Assembly (NCBI RefSeq): GCF_019703515.2
Contig: NC_059373.1
Location: 12,931,281 to 12,995,280 of the forward strand
Source of the DNA: Myxocyprinus asiaticus
Lineage: Eukaryota > Chordata > Actinopteri > Cypriniformes > Catostomidae
Reading direction: 5' to 3'
DNA: 64,000 bases
In this document: piece by piece, positions 1-13,014 of the stretch
Layout: each line of letters starts with the position of its first letter
Position numbering within the stretch: the first letter of the stretch is position 1
Notes under the pieces: model-generated
Told to the model about the DNA's origin: nothing
The model's database searches: none
The model's input: only the letters and a program-made list of their open reading frames with translations
Program-made: the position numbers and the translations under genes

Positions 1-39
1 CAATAATAAAAAAAAAATTAATCAGAAAGTGACAAAGGA

Positions 40-1000
40 CATAGATGTAATATAAAAGTAATCTACACGACTTGAGTGGTTTAATCCATGTCTTCTGTAG
101 CTATACGATTGTTCAGGTGAGAAACAGACCAAAATATTACTTATTCACTTTACCGTAAATTGTAACATATGCAGTGTCCCACGTTCATGAGAGAAGCTCT
201 TTTACACACTTCCTCTCGCTTGACGCAAGTGCAGAGCTCTGTACATGAACCAGACACAGTGTTGCCAGTTTTGCACTTTTCACTCCCAGTTGGGCAATTA
301 CAAAAAAATGCTTGAGAGTTGTTGTTTTTTATATATATATACTTTTAAAATGTACTGTGGTGGCCAAAAGGTTGATGGTAAAAACTAGAAAAAGAGAATT
401 GCTCATTGATTCATAATGACTGGGATTGAGGACCTGGCAACCACATGCAGAGTCTAAGAATCACCGTCTTGAAGCCTGCACTGTTCCAACTGGGAACAGT
501 AAAGCTCCAAAAAGTAGAGGCAGCATAAAAGTAATTCATACGACTCCAGTGGTTAAATCTGTATCTTCAGAAGCAATATGATAGGTGTGGGTGAGAAACA
601 GATCAATAAATTTAAGTCCTTTTTATTATAAATGTCCACCTTTGACCAGCCACGACCAGTAGGTGGCGATATTTACAAACAAATTGAATCTCCATAGAAC
701 AAAAGAAGAATGTGTAAGTGAAAGCAAAGATTTATCGGAAAAAAGGACTGAAATTGTGACCTGTTTCTCACCCACACCTATTATATTGCTTCTGAAGACT
801 TAAGATGCCTTTATATGCTTTTGGAGCTTCACATTTCTGGTCACCATTCACTTGCATTGTATAGACCTACAGAGATGAGATATCCTTCAAAAAATCTTTG
901 TTTGCGTTCTGCAGAAGAAAGAAAGTCATACACACCTAGCATGGCATGAGGGTGAGTAAATGATGAGAGAATTTTCATTTTTGGGTGAACCATTCCTTTA
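40..1000. repeat. Fold-back MITE family A, fragmentary copies
   Basis: This stretch holds pieces of a dispersed element that recurs through the window. Its outer end reads AAAGGGATAGTTCACCCAAAA, or the complement. Here the right end is clear at 940-1000, with the phrases gagggtgagtaaatgatgag and ttttgggtgaaccattcc. Internal phrases (ataaaagtaatnnanacgact, gagaaacagat) recur near 50-130 and 525-610, so at least two partial copies abut. No transposase is encoded, so it is a non-autonomous element. Better preserved copies lie at 34457-35340 and 48838-49724. Superfamily not determined. Confidence 0.75.
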
Positions 1001-1377
1001 AAATAACTCCCACAGTTTTCACTTTCACTTTCAACCAATAGAAGTCAGTAGTGACACATTTGCCTGCTTCACTTTACACAAGAATTGACTTGACCATGTG
1101 TGATTAGCTTTGTATTCAATTAATCACTTTAAATTGCTCTACTCTATTAGGGAATGTTCAGAACAACAGTAGCAATTAAAGTATGCAATTAAAAGAGTGT
1201 TTGTACTCTATCTATGAGACACAGAGGGGTTGTGTGCTCTGTGAACTCGGTGAGCTCTGTGGCTCACGTTCAGTTATGTTTCAAGGAGAAGAAAGAAAGA
1301 AGGAACAATTTCACCCATAATCATGGCACAGTTCCACTAGAATAGTTTGTTGTATGTACTAGGCATGGCTAGTTCTG

Positions 1378-1383
<6 letters not shown>

Positions 1384-1446
<63 letters not shown>
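1384..1446 (+). repeat. (TG)n microsatellite
   Basis: About 31 uninterrupted TG units. The long CVCVCV open frame here is only an artefact of the repeat. Confidence 0.97.
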
Positions 1447-1447
<1 letters not shown>

Positions 1448-1449
1448 GT

Positions 1450-2640
1450 ATCTCCAGAATACATTTGAATGTGTTCTGTGTTTGTATTTGTGAGTGTTTT
1501 ATGACTCATGCTAAGCTCTTCAAGATTTCATTAGATTGGATTCGTTACGACTTCCTTTTGAAATGTTCATACTCTCTTCCTCTGTTCTGATATGCATCTC
1601 AATTGCTCTTAAGAACATCTGTCTATCTCATGAAATGTGCAAATGTGGGTATGTGACCTGAGAGACTTGTCTTTAAGTGACGTAGACTACAGAAAAGAGA
1701 CCAAACACAGACTGTTCTCATTACTACACTTGAAATAATACTCGTGGCTCATTGGTGGATTTTTCAGCGCCACCAACACTCTGAAAATACCTCTCTGGTT
1801 TATTTAGAAATCTCTTTTGTATCGCCACTCTTTGCCTGGTCCTCTATTTATATTAAGCCTCATTTAGATCATACTATATTATACACTCTGCGCTTCTCTC
1901 CAGCTTTCCATGTCTTTAATCCAGTCTCTCTTTTTTGTCCCCCTCCTCCAAATCCCTCAGCTCCAAATCTGTAGTTGCATAGAAGAGTCAGTTAAAGACT
2001 GAATGCAGGAGCAAGAAAATTCTTGCTATGAAGTGTTTCTAAGTTAATTTATTGGCAGGTGTTCATTGCAGTTGGTCAAAGCGAAGCATAGTGACATTCA
2101 TGCTGAAAAAAAAGTTCCTTCAAGGCTCTTAATGATATTAATAGTTCGATTTAGAACAACCAAAGGAACTAACTACCAAAGGATACCTTTTATGCTTAAA
2201 TAGTTCACTGATTCTTGAGATAAGGACAAAACAGATTTTAAATCTTAGTTTTTATTTTTAATACTAAATTAATTTGAAATGGATGTATTTGAAGACAAAG
2301 GTCTCATTTAATGAACCATGTATGGGAACAGATTTTTATAAAAACACTATACTTTCCAGAAAATTTACATTTATTCACGTCATAACTTATATCTTACTTA
2401 ATTAAGTTGTAATGTTAAAATATGTTCTATATTTTTTTTTCTTCACACTATTCTGAAAATTCTGACGGAGTTGACAAAATTTAATATTTTACCATAAAAC
2501 TGAATATCTCAACCATGTGTTGTACTATTGAGCCATTTTGTTTTTTTTTTCTCTTAGTTGAAGCTGCCTCTTTAAACTAAATTAAACTAAACTAAAAATG
2601 CCAAAATTATTCCACAGTTCTTAACAGAAATTATCACAAT
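1450..2640. other. Intergenic stretch, nothing recognised
   Basis: AT-rich sequence with no splice-supported exon, no convincing protein similarity and no clear inverted-repeat boundary. The short open frames here (for example at 1744-1974) show no domain or codon pattern that I recognise. Confidence 0.5.
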
Positions 2641-3062
2641 ACAACCCGATCTCATGAAAATTCGTATATAATTTATGAGTTGGCTATTTCATATGGTCTG
2701 CACGGTGTTGTTCACATAAACTCGTACGACTCCATCAAGTGCAAATTCCCGGATATCTAATGCGGAAGTAAGCGCGATTTCCACGCACGAGGTGTTAACG
2801 ACATACTTATTAATATCATGCCCTTAACCAAACCCCTTATCTAATCTTAATCAATCAATAGTGTAAACATGATAGGAAGCTGTTGTGTGTGACAGAAGCA
2901 AGCAATTGTCGCGTATTAGATGGAAACGATGTCCAGTGACGTCATTGGCTGTAGTGAAAGTCGTAGGAATTCAAACGAGTGCAGTCGCATGATATCATAC
3001 TAATTAGCCAAATTTAGAAAAGTCATGCGAATCCTGACAATTTCACCATGAGAGTGTGTTGT
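2641..3062. repeat. Probable non-autonomous element with imperfect inverted ends
   Basis: The left end (acaacccgatctcatgaaaa) and the complement of the right end (acaacacactctcatggtga) share ACAAC, CTCATG and an AAATT block, as expected of degenerate terminal inverted repeats. The interior is richer in CpG than its surroundings and has no open frame. No second copy was seen in this window, so the class is unknown. Confidence 0.45.
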
Positions 3063-3460
3063 CACAATGGGATGTGTTGACATGCTGAAGCTGTGACTGC
3101 AGAGACTTAAACATTATTTGTTTAAAATATGGAAAATATCAAACTTACCAGACCACGTGTCCTACTGTTGCATCATGAGCAGGAAGTGGGAAAGGGGTAC
3201 TCAGAGTTATAGCTGACCATGACATTGTCTGATTTATGTTGACCTAATATGTGGACAGAACTTTGATAGGCAGTTTTTTTTTTTTTATGGAAAATATCAT
3301 TAAAAGTTTACTTTATGCATTGTTTGATATCTTACAGATCCCTATCTTTCATTTGATATTTATATTTATTAATTTGTTTAATTTTTAAACACTTTGTTTG
3401 GTAGTTTAAAATTGTGACCTCTTGCTGAGGAAATTATTAATGAAATAATTAAAAAATATA

Positions 3461-3968
3461 CAGTACTGTGCAAAAGTTATAAGCACTTGGGAAAAATGAT
3501 GCATAGTGAGGATGTCTTCAAAAATAATGCCATAAATAGTTTTCATTTATCACTTAATGTCATACAAAGTCCAGTAAACATAAAAAAGCTAAATCAATAT
3601 TCGGTGTAACCACCTGTGGCCTTTAAAACAGCACCAATTCTCCTAGGTACACCAGGACACAGTTTTTCTTGGTTATTGGCAGATAGGATGTTCCAAGCTT
3701 CTTGGAGAATTCGCCACAGTTCTTCACAGTCTCAATTGCTTCTGTCTCTTCTTGTACTTCCAGACTGACTCAATATTCAGTTGGGGGCTCTGTGGGGACC
3801 ATGCCATCTGTTGCAGGGCTCCCTGTTCTTCTATTCTATTCTATTTGCAAAAGAAATGTTTGGGAGTCTATTTCCTTTGACACACTAAAGCTGAAGATAT
3901 AAATAACCATCTTAAGACAAATGTTTTTGTGAAGCATCTTATGTGCCTAAGACATTTGCACAGTACTG
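3461..3968 (-). mobile_element. Tc1/mariner deletion derivative, 508 bp
   Basis: The ends are matching inverted repeats beginning CAGTACTGTGCAAA, flanked by TA on both sides (3459-3460 and 3969-3970), the target duplication typical of Tc1/mariner. The minus strand still encodes broken pieces of the transposase C-terminus: a SPQ-LNIESVW block (the usual PDLNPIE motif, degraded) and a LWRILQEAWN...VPRRIGAVLKA tail in another frame. The catalytic core 5' of this is deleted. Non-functional relic. Confidence 0.85.
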
Positions 3969-3970
3969 TA

Positions 3971-4965
3971 AGTAATGAATGTACACATTTCCTTTTATAT
4001 TTAACTTTTTCAGTATTTTATTATTATGAATTTCTTGATTTCTAACATAAAGAGGACTTTTTTAACATGTTTTGTCCCTTATCTCAAGAATCATTGAGTT
4101 CTTTGTGTTGGGGTTTAAGGTTCTTACTCCTGCACTGGAACATTGTGAGAAAGTGCTGTAATATTGTGAGATGTTATAAATAATCAAAATCTTACTTTGT
4201 CCTTTTCTTTCCATATTCTTTAATTTTAAAATAGTAAAGTTGTCACTTTGAATCCGTTATAAATTAATCTCAAGAACAAAATCCACAATTATCAATTATC
4301 TTGCTTTGTCTTTCTCTCTCCAAATACTTATTTAATTTTAGAAAAGGAAAATGGAAATGAACTCATTTAAAATGTATCTCAAGAAAAATGAGAACTAGCA
4401 GTTTATTAACAAACTATAAAATTACCATCCAGGAGAGGTTTTGAACGATGGTGTAGAGGAAAATCAGGACAACATTTCGTATAAAGGAGATGGTGTAAAT
4501 GTTTAGTTAATCTGATTAGATTCAGCAGATATGTGCCAATAAAGCAATTCACAATGAAATCAGATTAATTCCTTTCCTTGCTATGGTATGACACATGAAT
4601 TTTAATTCTAAGATAAAGTGAGCAAGTAATCGCAGTGATTAAAAGAGCCACATATAGGAGCCATAGGGAAACCTGCCATGTTTTATGAATAACTGAGGTT
4701 TGCTAGAGCAGAGATCACGAACTGCTATGACTCAGATTATTCAGGATCCTTTATTTGTCTATTAAACACACTTGGCTGCCTTTTTGACCTGAGCAGGTGT
4801 CCAAGGGTAGCTTGGGGTGTTTCTTAAACACAAACAATCTAAAAACAAACACCTGTGTCCAAAGAGACAGGACACAGGAGTAAACTAGCAGAAGGGATGA
4901 TGCCTAATCTGAAAGGTGACATATCAATTTAGTGTCTTTGAAAAATCTTTGATGGATAAAAAAAC
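3971..4965. other. Intergenic stretch, nothing recognised
   Basis: AT-rich DNA with no coding, RNA or repeat signature that I can name. The interval ends at the SINE fragment that follows. Confidence 0.45.
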
Positions 4966-4969
4966 AGCT

Positions 4970-5152
4970 TACATTTATGCATTTGGCAGATGCTTTTATC
5001 CAAAGCAAATTACAATGCACTTATTATGACAGTCCCCCTGGAGTTAAGTGCCTTGCTCAAGGACACAATGGTGGTGGCTGTTGGGATTGAACTAGCACCC
5101 TTCTGTTTACCAGTTCTGTACTTTAGCCCACTATGCCACTACCACTCCAGGG
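4970..5152 (-). mobile_element. SINE fragment with V-SINE-type 3' tail
   Basis: On the minus strand this reads as a SINE body ending in the widespread fish tail gcttttggataaa-like block followed by agcatctgccaaatgcataa. The internal phrase about a short stretch ending gtgtccttgagcaaggcacttaa also occurs in the copy at 62265-62447, and the tail alone at 40966-41110. No coding capacity; mobilised by a partner LINE. Confidence 0.8.
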
Positions 5153-5244
5153 CTTAAACTGGTCTAAAATGGTTTTAGCTGGATTAGCTGGTCTCCTGGC
5201 CTGAACAATAAGTGTTCAAAAAACCCTCTAAAGAAAGGGTTTTT

Positions 5245-5912
5245 GTGTTCAATAGTAGGGTTCAATAGAAGTTAAACTCAATCAACAAAATTTCTAGCAT
5301 AATGTTGATAACTACAAAAAATAATATCGCTCGTCCCTCCTTAACAAAAAAGCAAAACTTGAGTTTACAAGTGAGGCACTTGAGGCACTTACAATGCAAG
5401 TGAATAGGGCCAATTTTTAATGCGTTTACTGGCAGGAATGTGAAGCTTATAATTTTATAAAAGCACTTACATTAATTCTTGTGTTTATACTTGTATATTA
5501 TTAATGTATTATTTTACTAATACTGTGTATTATTTGAGCTGTAAAGTTGTTTGAATCGTCGTTTTACTGTCTTTTTTTGGGTTACTGTTACTGCATCCGT
5601 ATTGCCAACGAAGTTGAAAAATAAAAGAAAAACTACACAGAAAAGTTTAGTAAGGTTTTAGTAGTTAGCAAGTTTTTATCACACTTCAATCATGTTAAAA
5701 TGCATATTGTTAACATTTTTTGGCTATACTTTTGAAACGGTGAGTATTTTAACGTTTACATATCGGCCCCATTCACTTTCATTGTAAGTGCCTCACTGCA
5801 ATCCAGATTTTTTATTTTTTAAAGGAAAAGAAAATAAATTTTTTGGTTATCAGCTTTATGCCACAAATGCTGTTGATTGAGCTTTACTTGTATTGAATCC
5901 AGAATATTCCAT
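5245..5912. repeat. Palindromic MITE family B, copy 1
   Basis: The ends resemble each other in inverted orientation: left ggttcaatagaagttaaact and right agctttacttgtattgaatc followed by cagaatattcc. The middle carries the family landmarks gaggcacttacaatgcaagt and an inverted match near 5770-5800. Other copies are at 10575-11013 (partial) and 54870-55971 (split by a LINE). No open reading frame; non-autonomous. Confidence 0.8.
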
Positions 5913-6278
5913 AAAAACCAGCCAACCAGACCATTCTGACCAGGCTCTTTAAAAATAAAAAATACACAATTAGGCTTAATTGTGACTTTCTGGATCTTGA
6001 CAACCTTAATCCTATGCCAATACACAACAAAATTACTTCACAAATTCCCCAGCAGTGGAGACCATTTAAAAATACAAGGAAATAAGGGAAACTTCAAAAT
6101 GTGCCTTCCGCTTAACAGTCTAATCTCCTTGCCATGGAAACTCTTCTGAGGTCTTTAAAGAAACTGATGTATACTGCCCCTGGAGTGACCATGGTGCCGT
6201 GATTGACAAGTATTTAGGGAGGAACAGAAGAGAGTAAAAACAGACTAGAAAAATACTCACCTCCTAGCTTGCTTAAGC

Positions 6279-7403
6279 CAGGGGTTCTCAACGGGGGCCC
6301 GGGGGGTGTTCAAAGGATGCCAGGGGGCGCTGACAGCAAATTAGTGGGGTGGGCGTTAGGTTACAAAAGGGGGGCGTTTATCAGTCATGTTAATCAAATC
6401 TATTGTCAAGTTCCTGTTTGTATTAAAATGTTTATCTAGACTCCATTATACGGGCTGGTATGCATTTGTAGCCTACCACGGTTCAACTGATTTTGAAGTC
6501 TAGCGATGCATCTGAAGTATCTGGTTTAGCAGCGTCAAATAGACAGGTGAAGTAAGTGGATACTGTATTTATTGTTTTTACATGTGTTTAGGGTAGGCCT
6601 ACTGTTTGTAACTGCAAAAATGCCATAATTTGTTTTATAGAAATCATGTTACCATGAGCCATGCTTCCATGTGCTTGCTTACTATGGTCTTGTTACAAAT
6701 ACCATTGTTAAAACTATAAAAATTAATAAATAAATACATAAAAAATTTCATAAGGGCAAATACAAAATACACTATTTTTTTTAGATTAAATAGAAATGCG
6801 TAAATCCAAAAACAAACAAAAAAAAACAAACAAAAAAAAATTGGCTAAAATATTTTTGTTTGAGTTTAAGAAAATATAACTGATTTTGTTTGCCTTCAGA
6901 AATTCCAAGAGATGACACATTTGAATCAATAAGAAGCTGATGAAAGGAGTTCCAACTCAATCACACTGTTAGAATAATTTAGTCACATAAATTAGGTATT
7001 ACATTTTTATAGATGTTACTGTTGTTGATGACAGTAAATTTACATCTGCATCCAACTCAAAATCAATGCTGTAATGTAAAATTAGCATTTCAGTGGGACA
7101 AAATATGTAATATTATGGCCCCAGATACAGCACTCCATCTGCTTAAATTTAAGAAACGCAAAGTTTGGTCTCACATACATGATGCGTAAGCCTGCTGAAT
7201 TTATTAACAAAATGTTAAGATTATGCAATGCATCGAAGTTGCATCAAACAAATTAAGCAAATAATGCAAATATTGAGTTTTGTGTGGTATGTTTTTTTCT
7301 TTCTTTTTTTTTTGGTAACAAAGTCTCTGCTTTCAAATTATGTCGGCTGGGGTAAGGTAATGAAGTAGGGGGGGCGTTCATCAAAAAAGGTTGAGAACCA
7401 CTG
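6279..7403. mobile_element. hAT-type non-autonomous element, 1.1 kb
   Basis: Starts CAGGGGTTCTCAAC and ends GGTTGAGAACCACTG, the CAGnGGTTCTCAA type of hAT inverted terminus. The flanking octamers gcttaagc (6271-6278) and acttaagt (7404-7411) share a CTTAAG core, as expected of an aged 8-bp target duplication. The subterminal G-rich blocks (gggggcg) are repeated at both ends. The AT-rich interior has no transposase. Confidence 0.85.
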
Positions 7404-7411
7404 ACTTAAGT

Positions 7412-8530
7412 GAAGTTATAACTTCGTCTCCTATGAGGCTGGCAGATTGTGACACAATTGCCAGAGTCTATGACTTTGTGTGATGTTGAAAAGAACAACA
7501 TCAATTACCATGAATGAACACCGAGACCTAAAAGTGAGTCAAGACAATTGCTTTTTCAATTTCTTTGTTAAAAATCTTGAAAATCAAAGCTGGATCTGTG
7601 TTGTGGATGTGACTTGAGGTGCAACCTCTCGTCACCAATCCTTTATTCTGCTCAGTGGTGCTTTGAAGGTTTGGAAGAGGAGGAGGAGGAGAAGAAGAGA
7701 GGGAACAGAGATCAAGAATGTCGGATTGGTGTTGTTATTTATTCAAACCGAGCCGATGATTATGAGGAAGGAGACAAAAGCAAGTGTGAAATCATGCAGC
7801 TGTGCAAAATCAATACAAGTTCCCTTGACAGTAATAAAAGATGATCTCTGTCATTTATGCTTCAAAGCACTCCGATTCTTCCTCATACTGCATCCGCACT
7901 CTCTCAAATACTCTACGACACACAGCGATGCCTGCACTTTGAAGACTGACCACCATGACTCAGGTGCAGGAATGGACAGTTGAATAACAATTACGAAGAG
8001 AGCGGAGACTGTTTCATTAAAACAAAAGTTTCATGCTTTTTATGGATTAATGAGACATTGTAAAACCGCTCAGAGACAGAGAGTGATAAAGAGAGAGAGG
8101 GAGAGAGATGGAGCTGGAAGAAGACAGAAAAGAGACAATTGATGTTTGAGTGGAGGGAAATTAGTTTGACGTTCTTATCTCAGGACTCGTATTCAGCTTT
8201 TCTTTAATGCATTCCTTTAACATAAAGGCTTTTATGTAACATGTTGAAGAACTCCGATACAGAGAGTAGGAGAAGAAACAAGAACAGTAATTGCACATGA
8301 GTCAGAGAATTGTGTGAGTAAATGAGTGTGTGCATGTGTTTCTGAGTGTAACTGCTTTTAGCAGCCTCTAGGCTTTGAAAGAAACTTATGGTACTTAATT
8401 GACGCTGATTAACTCATTTTGACACAAGTCACAAATGTACACAAACACATGCTATTAGCATATATAAGAATGTTTATGTGTGTGAGTTGCATTCGATTTA
8501 ACCCTATGCTTTTTCTGTCGAAGTGATACA
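7412..8530. other. Intergenic stretch with purine-rich runs
   Basis: No gene recognised. It contains a GGA/GAA-rich run near 7670-7705 and a (GA)-rich run near 8070-8115. The overlapping open frames at 7614-7983 are low-complexity Glu/Arg readings without splice or domain support. Confidence 0.5.
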
Positions 8531-9173
8531 CTGTGTCTCATTTGGAAGGCTGCGTCCTCCGGAGTTTGCATTTGTCAGCCGCATCCATCATCAAGGCTGT
8601 CTCGTTTCAGAAAAGCGAGTAGGACACTCCGAATGCGACCTTCTTTCATGGGAATTCGGAGGATGCATCAGGTGTATCCTTCGTGGGCACTCACAACCCA
8701 CAATTCTTTGCTTCAACAGAAATTTCTAAAAAAATGACGCCAATTTGCCCGTAAATATGTTGTTCAAACATATTCAAACATCAAACGCAAGTAATGTTAA
8801 TTCCCAAATTGAAGTACCTCAGTAGACAGGTGCAGAGTATATAATATGAATAATGATATTAATATATAATTAAAATAAAGTATTAGACTAAAAGAACACC
8901 TGTAAAATCTATTTTCTTTACATCATTATAACGCTCCTAAAATTTACCTCATACATTCCCTTCTAAAGGGACTTTGTTCCCTTCTCACTCAATGCGCTCA
9001 CGCTTGTTAAAGAGTGGTGTGCTGTCATAGCAACCATGTTATGTTCCGTTTCCGTTTGTCCTACGAAGGCTGTCTCGTTTAAACGAGGCTTGTTTAAAGG
9101 AGGACGCTCAGTATACGGCAGCCTTCAAAGGACGCGTCCTACCTTGCACGCAGCCTTCGAAACGAGACACAGC
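8531..9173. repeat. MITE family C with GTGTCTC inverted ends
   Basis: The left end ctgtgtctcatttggaaggc and the complement of the right end ctgtgtctcgtttcgaaggc match in inverted orientation, both followed by tgcgt. The 643-bp body has no transposase. A long inverted partial copy lies at 19795-20150 (shared phrases tctttaagag, gggaacaaagtcccttt, gaggtacttcag). Confidence 0.8.
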
Positions 9174-9179
9174 TACTGA

Positions 9180-10570
9180 CTCACATGCAAGAGATATAAT
9201 CCAATTGTAAACTGTCAACACATTTATTTATATACAATTATAAATGTAATTTCCGCCATCTTCTATTTGGCAATGCCCAATATGTTTGGCTGTTTTTTTG
9301 TTTTTGTTTTTTGTATGCAATAATGATTAGGCTCGCAATAGAAATAAGGATAATGGTCTGTATAGAGAGACCAACAGGTGATGGTAAATGTCATGTCCCC
9401 AGTTTTACCTGGTTTCTTGACAGACATTATTGGTTTATCAGCAGCAAGACATGAGCTTGTTGGTCAGAAAGAGACGCAGGAGGTTTTATTGATATTATAT
9501 ATCACCTTTGTGTCTAACCTATGACTCTAAACCTCTGGCTTGCATTAGTCTGCAGGCGAAATGCTGGAGGAGACAGGTGTCACCACAGCGCCAGTATTTC
9601 TGTGATTTATTCCCCAACTTTATTTTCTTATTCTTAAAAAGACAGTTCATAAAATATACTCTTACACACACTTATCACTTTAAAGAATAGGGACTTTTTT
9701 TTTTATCAGTGGTTGACTAAGCCTATAAAACAATAATCAGACACATAATTTCTTGGAAATATGTTCTGGAATAATGTGGCCATTTACTTTGCAAATATAA
9801 ATAGCAAATTTAATGCACATGTTTCATGAAATTACCTCAATATAATAAGGCAGACCGAACATTTTATTTTGTTATCAATAAACTACGTTGGTATGTTTTT
9901 AAAGCTAGCAGTAATATTTTGTGAATAAAGGGAAGGCAAATAGCACTTTGAAGCATTGGCAAACATACTATAGGATTCAACCAATAAAAAACCCAAATCT
10001 ATTGACCACTAATCTGAATATTGGACAGTGGGGGAGGGGGTCAATCTCATAGTTTCAGCTCTGCTAGTGGCCATACTAGGCCTACTGTTAATAGTTGGTG
10101 TTAGTAGCGGTTCTATAAAAGCAATAGATTGCTGTTGTTTTAGTGTAAAAGAAGCATTAGCATTAGTTTGAAGTAGCAAGAGGACAAGTGGAGTAATGAC
10201 AGCAGCAGTGGGGCTAGATGAATTAGCTGTAGTCACAGCCTCAGGTGGAAATCTCCAGTTTTACTCTGATTAGCTGGCTTCTACGCAGTTACCACTAGTC
10301 ATATGCACAGATTTTTTTATCAGTCCAACAAGAAACAAAATTGTGTTATACTTTAAGTTCCCAGGTTGCTACAATGAGCACTTCTGCAGAAGAAATTCTC
10401 AATTTTGCGAGGTTCATGGCATCAAAGATATTCTATAATTTTGTTCAGGATATTTAGTAGCAACACTATGCTTTGTCTCTGAGTTCAGAATAAATGGCAC
10501 ATAACTGGTCAACAGTGTCAGAAATGAACTTTTCCATGGCAATATTTGTGCATATTTTGAATTTCAAGGG
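9180..10570. other. Intergenic stretch, nothing recognised
   Basis: AT-rich with short poly-T runs. No exon, RNA gene or named repeat could be supported. Confidence 0.45.
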
Positions 10571-10574
10571 CATT

Positions 10575-11013
10575 TAAAAAAGTGTAGGCACAAGACAAAC
10601 AATATGCACGTTAACATGATGTTAGTGAGATAAAATCACTTACTAACCTTTTCTGTGTCAAGTTATAGCCAACTTTACAACTTCGTTGCCATGATGATGT
10701 AATGTCAACAAACCCTAAAACGACTGTAAAAATGATGATTTAAACAACTTTTCAGCTCAAATAACATGAGTTTTAACAGAAGAATTCATGTAAGCGCTTT
10801 TATAAAATTATAAGCTTCACATTTCTGCCTTTAAACCCCCCACAGTTTGTCTCCATTCACTTCCATTGTAAGTGCCTCACTGTAACCCAGATTTGTGCTT
10901 TTACTAAAGAAAAGGAGGGATGATTCGGAATTAGTTTTTGTGGTAATCAAAATTATGCCACAAATGCTGTTGATTGAGCTTCACTTGTACTAAACCTGGA
11001 ATATTCCTTTAAG
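10575..11013 (-). repeat. MITE family B, copy 2 (partial, inverted)
   Basis: The right end reads tgattgagcttcacttgtac then taaacctggaatattcc, the family B terminus. Upstream landmarks (ctgtaaaaatgatgatttaa, aagcttcacatttctgcc, ccattgtaagtgcctcactg) run in the same order as in the complement of 54870-55370. The opposite terminus is missing. Confidence 0.75.
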
Positions 11014-11515
11014 TGATTTTGTCTGATATGTTCCTCCTAAAAGTCTTGAGAAATCATTAATATGATAATTGTTGACAAATAGAAAATACAGATAAACAGT
11101 TTCATTGTAAAGCTCTATACTTAATATGAGCAGTGTAGCACAGTCTCTGAAGAATTTGCTAAGAAATTCTTGAGTTGACATTTATTGCAGACTTTATTGG
11201 GTTTGGCAAATCTGAACACATTTTGTGACATTGTTGAAATCTTTGTGACACTCTTGTGAAACTCTAGAGGAGAATCTGTGCACAGCAGCCAATACACATT
11301 ATAACTACAATATAAAATGAACTGAAAGATTTTACAGAATAAAACAGCATGAAATGTTAAATATATTAAATAATAAATAAGTATGATGATGCTTGGAGAA
11401 CACACAAAACCAGCCATCTGCCATGGTACAGTATGATTGGATGCATGCAATGCTATTGACACCGCAGTTATACTGCTGAATAATCCATGCAAAGTTCTGT
11501 GACTCAACGTGCGCT

Positions 11516-11518
<3 letters not shown>

Positions 11519-11554
<36 letters not shown>
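11519..11554 (+). repeat. (CA)n microsatellite
   Basis: About 17 CA units. Confidence 0.95.
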
Positions 11555-11555
<1 letters not shown>

Positions 11556-11557
<2 letters not shown>

Positions 11558-12130
11558 CTGGTGCGGCTATCCTTAAGAGGACTCTCCATAGACATAATGA
11601 TTTTTATACTGTACAAACTATAGATTCTATCCCGTAAACCTAACCCTACCCCTAAACCTAACCCTCACAAAAAACTTTCTGCAATTTTACATTTTCAATA
11701 AAACATCATTTAGTATGTTTTTTTTTAAGTGATTTGAATTGGGACACTAGAAATGTCCTCATAAACCATATTTAAAGCATAATACCCCTGTAATTACCAG
11801 TTTGTCCTGATGGGCCAGCCGCGAAACAGGGCTGAATGGGCCATGATAACTGAAATGGGCTGCCGCTTTATGCAGAACGGGCCACAAAAAGTTGCCGTGA
11901 TAAGGCGAAGGGGGCAGCGATATACAGAAAAAAGGACAGCAGGACACCCCCCCAACAACATTTGGGACAGTTTCTATATAAAATCCCGGCCCAGTTTCTC
12001 TTCCCAGTCTGCCCCTGGGCAACAGTATGCCGACACAATGACCGGCATACCTTGTTGGTGCTTTATAACAAGACCATCTAGCAGCCGCATGGCTCTGCGT
12101 CAATATGTAATAGACCAGTAGAAATGGCAA
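11556..12130. repeat. Unclassified repeat-like DNA with a CCTAACCC-type patch
   Basis: Between 11636 and 11668 the strand reads a degenerate series of cctaaccctacccctaaacc type. It is not a true telomeric array because the unit varies and only about five units are present. The following block (11810-12000) is GC-richer than its neighbours and open in two directions, but neither reading resembles a known protein. I infer an old dispersed repeat; no second copy is in the window. Confidence 0.35.
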
Positions 12131-12574
12131 TCGCTAGAAATGTATCAAGTATCATGTCTATCGTGGTTATGCAAAACCTGTGGCAAAGCACGTTCCCAAA
12201 AATCCTTGTATTATAATCATCATTTTGCATTTCTCACGGCCATCGATGATAGTGCTCTCTCGCACGCGCACACGAGCAAACACATAGAGCGTGAGGAGAG
12301 AGAGCGTGCATCCATGGCCTAAGTATCCATCATTGTATTATAATACATGATTTTTGGGAACGTGCATAGCATAACCTTTGCATATGCTGTATGTGTAGAC
12401 ATGCAGTATATAAGTTGAGGGGGCTTCAAGGTACAAGTTTGGGAACCAATGGTCTGGCTCATATTTTCATAGAAAAACAATAATAATAAAAAAAAAAAAC
12501 AGCATATGCAGATGCATACTTGCTTCTTTCTGGTAGTTTATTTCATATAAAATATATTACATTGTATAACCTTT

Positions 12575-13000
12575 GGGGGCCTGGGTAGCTCAGCGAGTAA
12601 AGACGCTGACTACCACCCCTGGAGTTGCGAGTTGGAATCCAGGGCGTGTTGAGTGACTCCAGTCAGGTCTCCTAAGCAATCAAATTGGCCTGGTTGCTTG
12701 GGAGGGTAGAGTCACATGGGGTAACCTCCTCATGGTCGCTATAATGTGGTTTGCTCTCAGTGGGGCTCATGGTGAGTTGTGCGTGGATGCCACGGAGAAT
12801 AGCGTGAAGCCTCCACACAAGAAACACGCTCAACAAGCCATGTGATAAAATGCGTGGATTGACGGTCTCAGACGCGGAGGCAGCTGAGATTCGTCCTCTG
12901 CCACATGGATTGAGGTGAGTCACTACGCCACCACAAGGACTTAGAGCGCATTGGGAATCGGGCATTCCAATTTGGGGAGAAAAACAGGAGAAAAAAAAAA
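12575..13000 (+). mobile_element. tRNA-derived SINE, copy 1
   Basis: A ~420-bp SINE with a tRNA-like head: box-A-like tagctcagcgagtaaag and box-B-like gagttggaatcc. A conserved body follows (gggagggtagagtcacatgg; tgagattcgtcctctgccac; gggcattccaa) and an A-rich tail. An approximately 12-bp target duplication attgtataac-ctt is visible at 12561-12573 and 13003-13014. Two more copies of the same family occur at 37544-37969 and 44198-44607. No protein. Confidence 0.9.
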
Positions 13001-13014
13001 TATATTGTATAACT

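Noticed and set aside
1387..1590. Cys/Val repeat protein
   Set aside because: Translation of a (TG)n microsatellite.
7614..7983. Overlapping open frames rich in Glu/Arg
   Set aside because: Low-complexity purine run; no splice sites, domains or conserved start context.
11636..11668. Interstitial telomeric repeat
   Set aside because: Units of CCTAACCC type are degenerate and few; better explained as part of a dispersed repeat.
12590..12650. tRNA gene
   Set aside because: The A- and B-box-like sequences belong to the head of a ~420-bp SINE with an A-rich tail and target duplication; the cloverleaf is not maintained.
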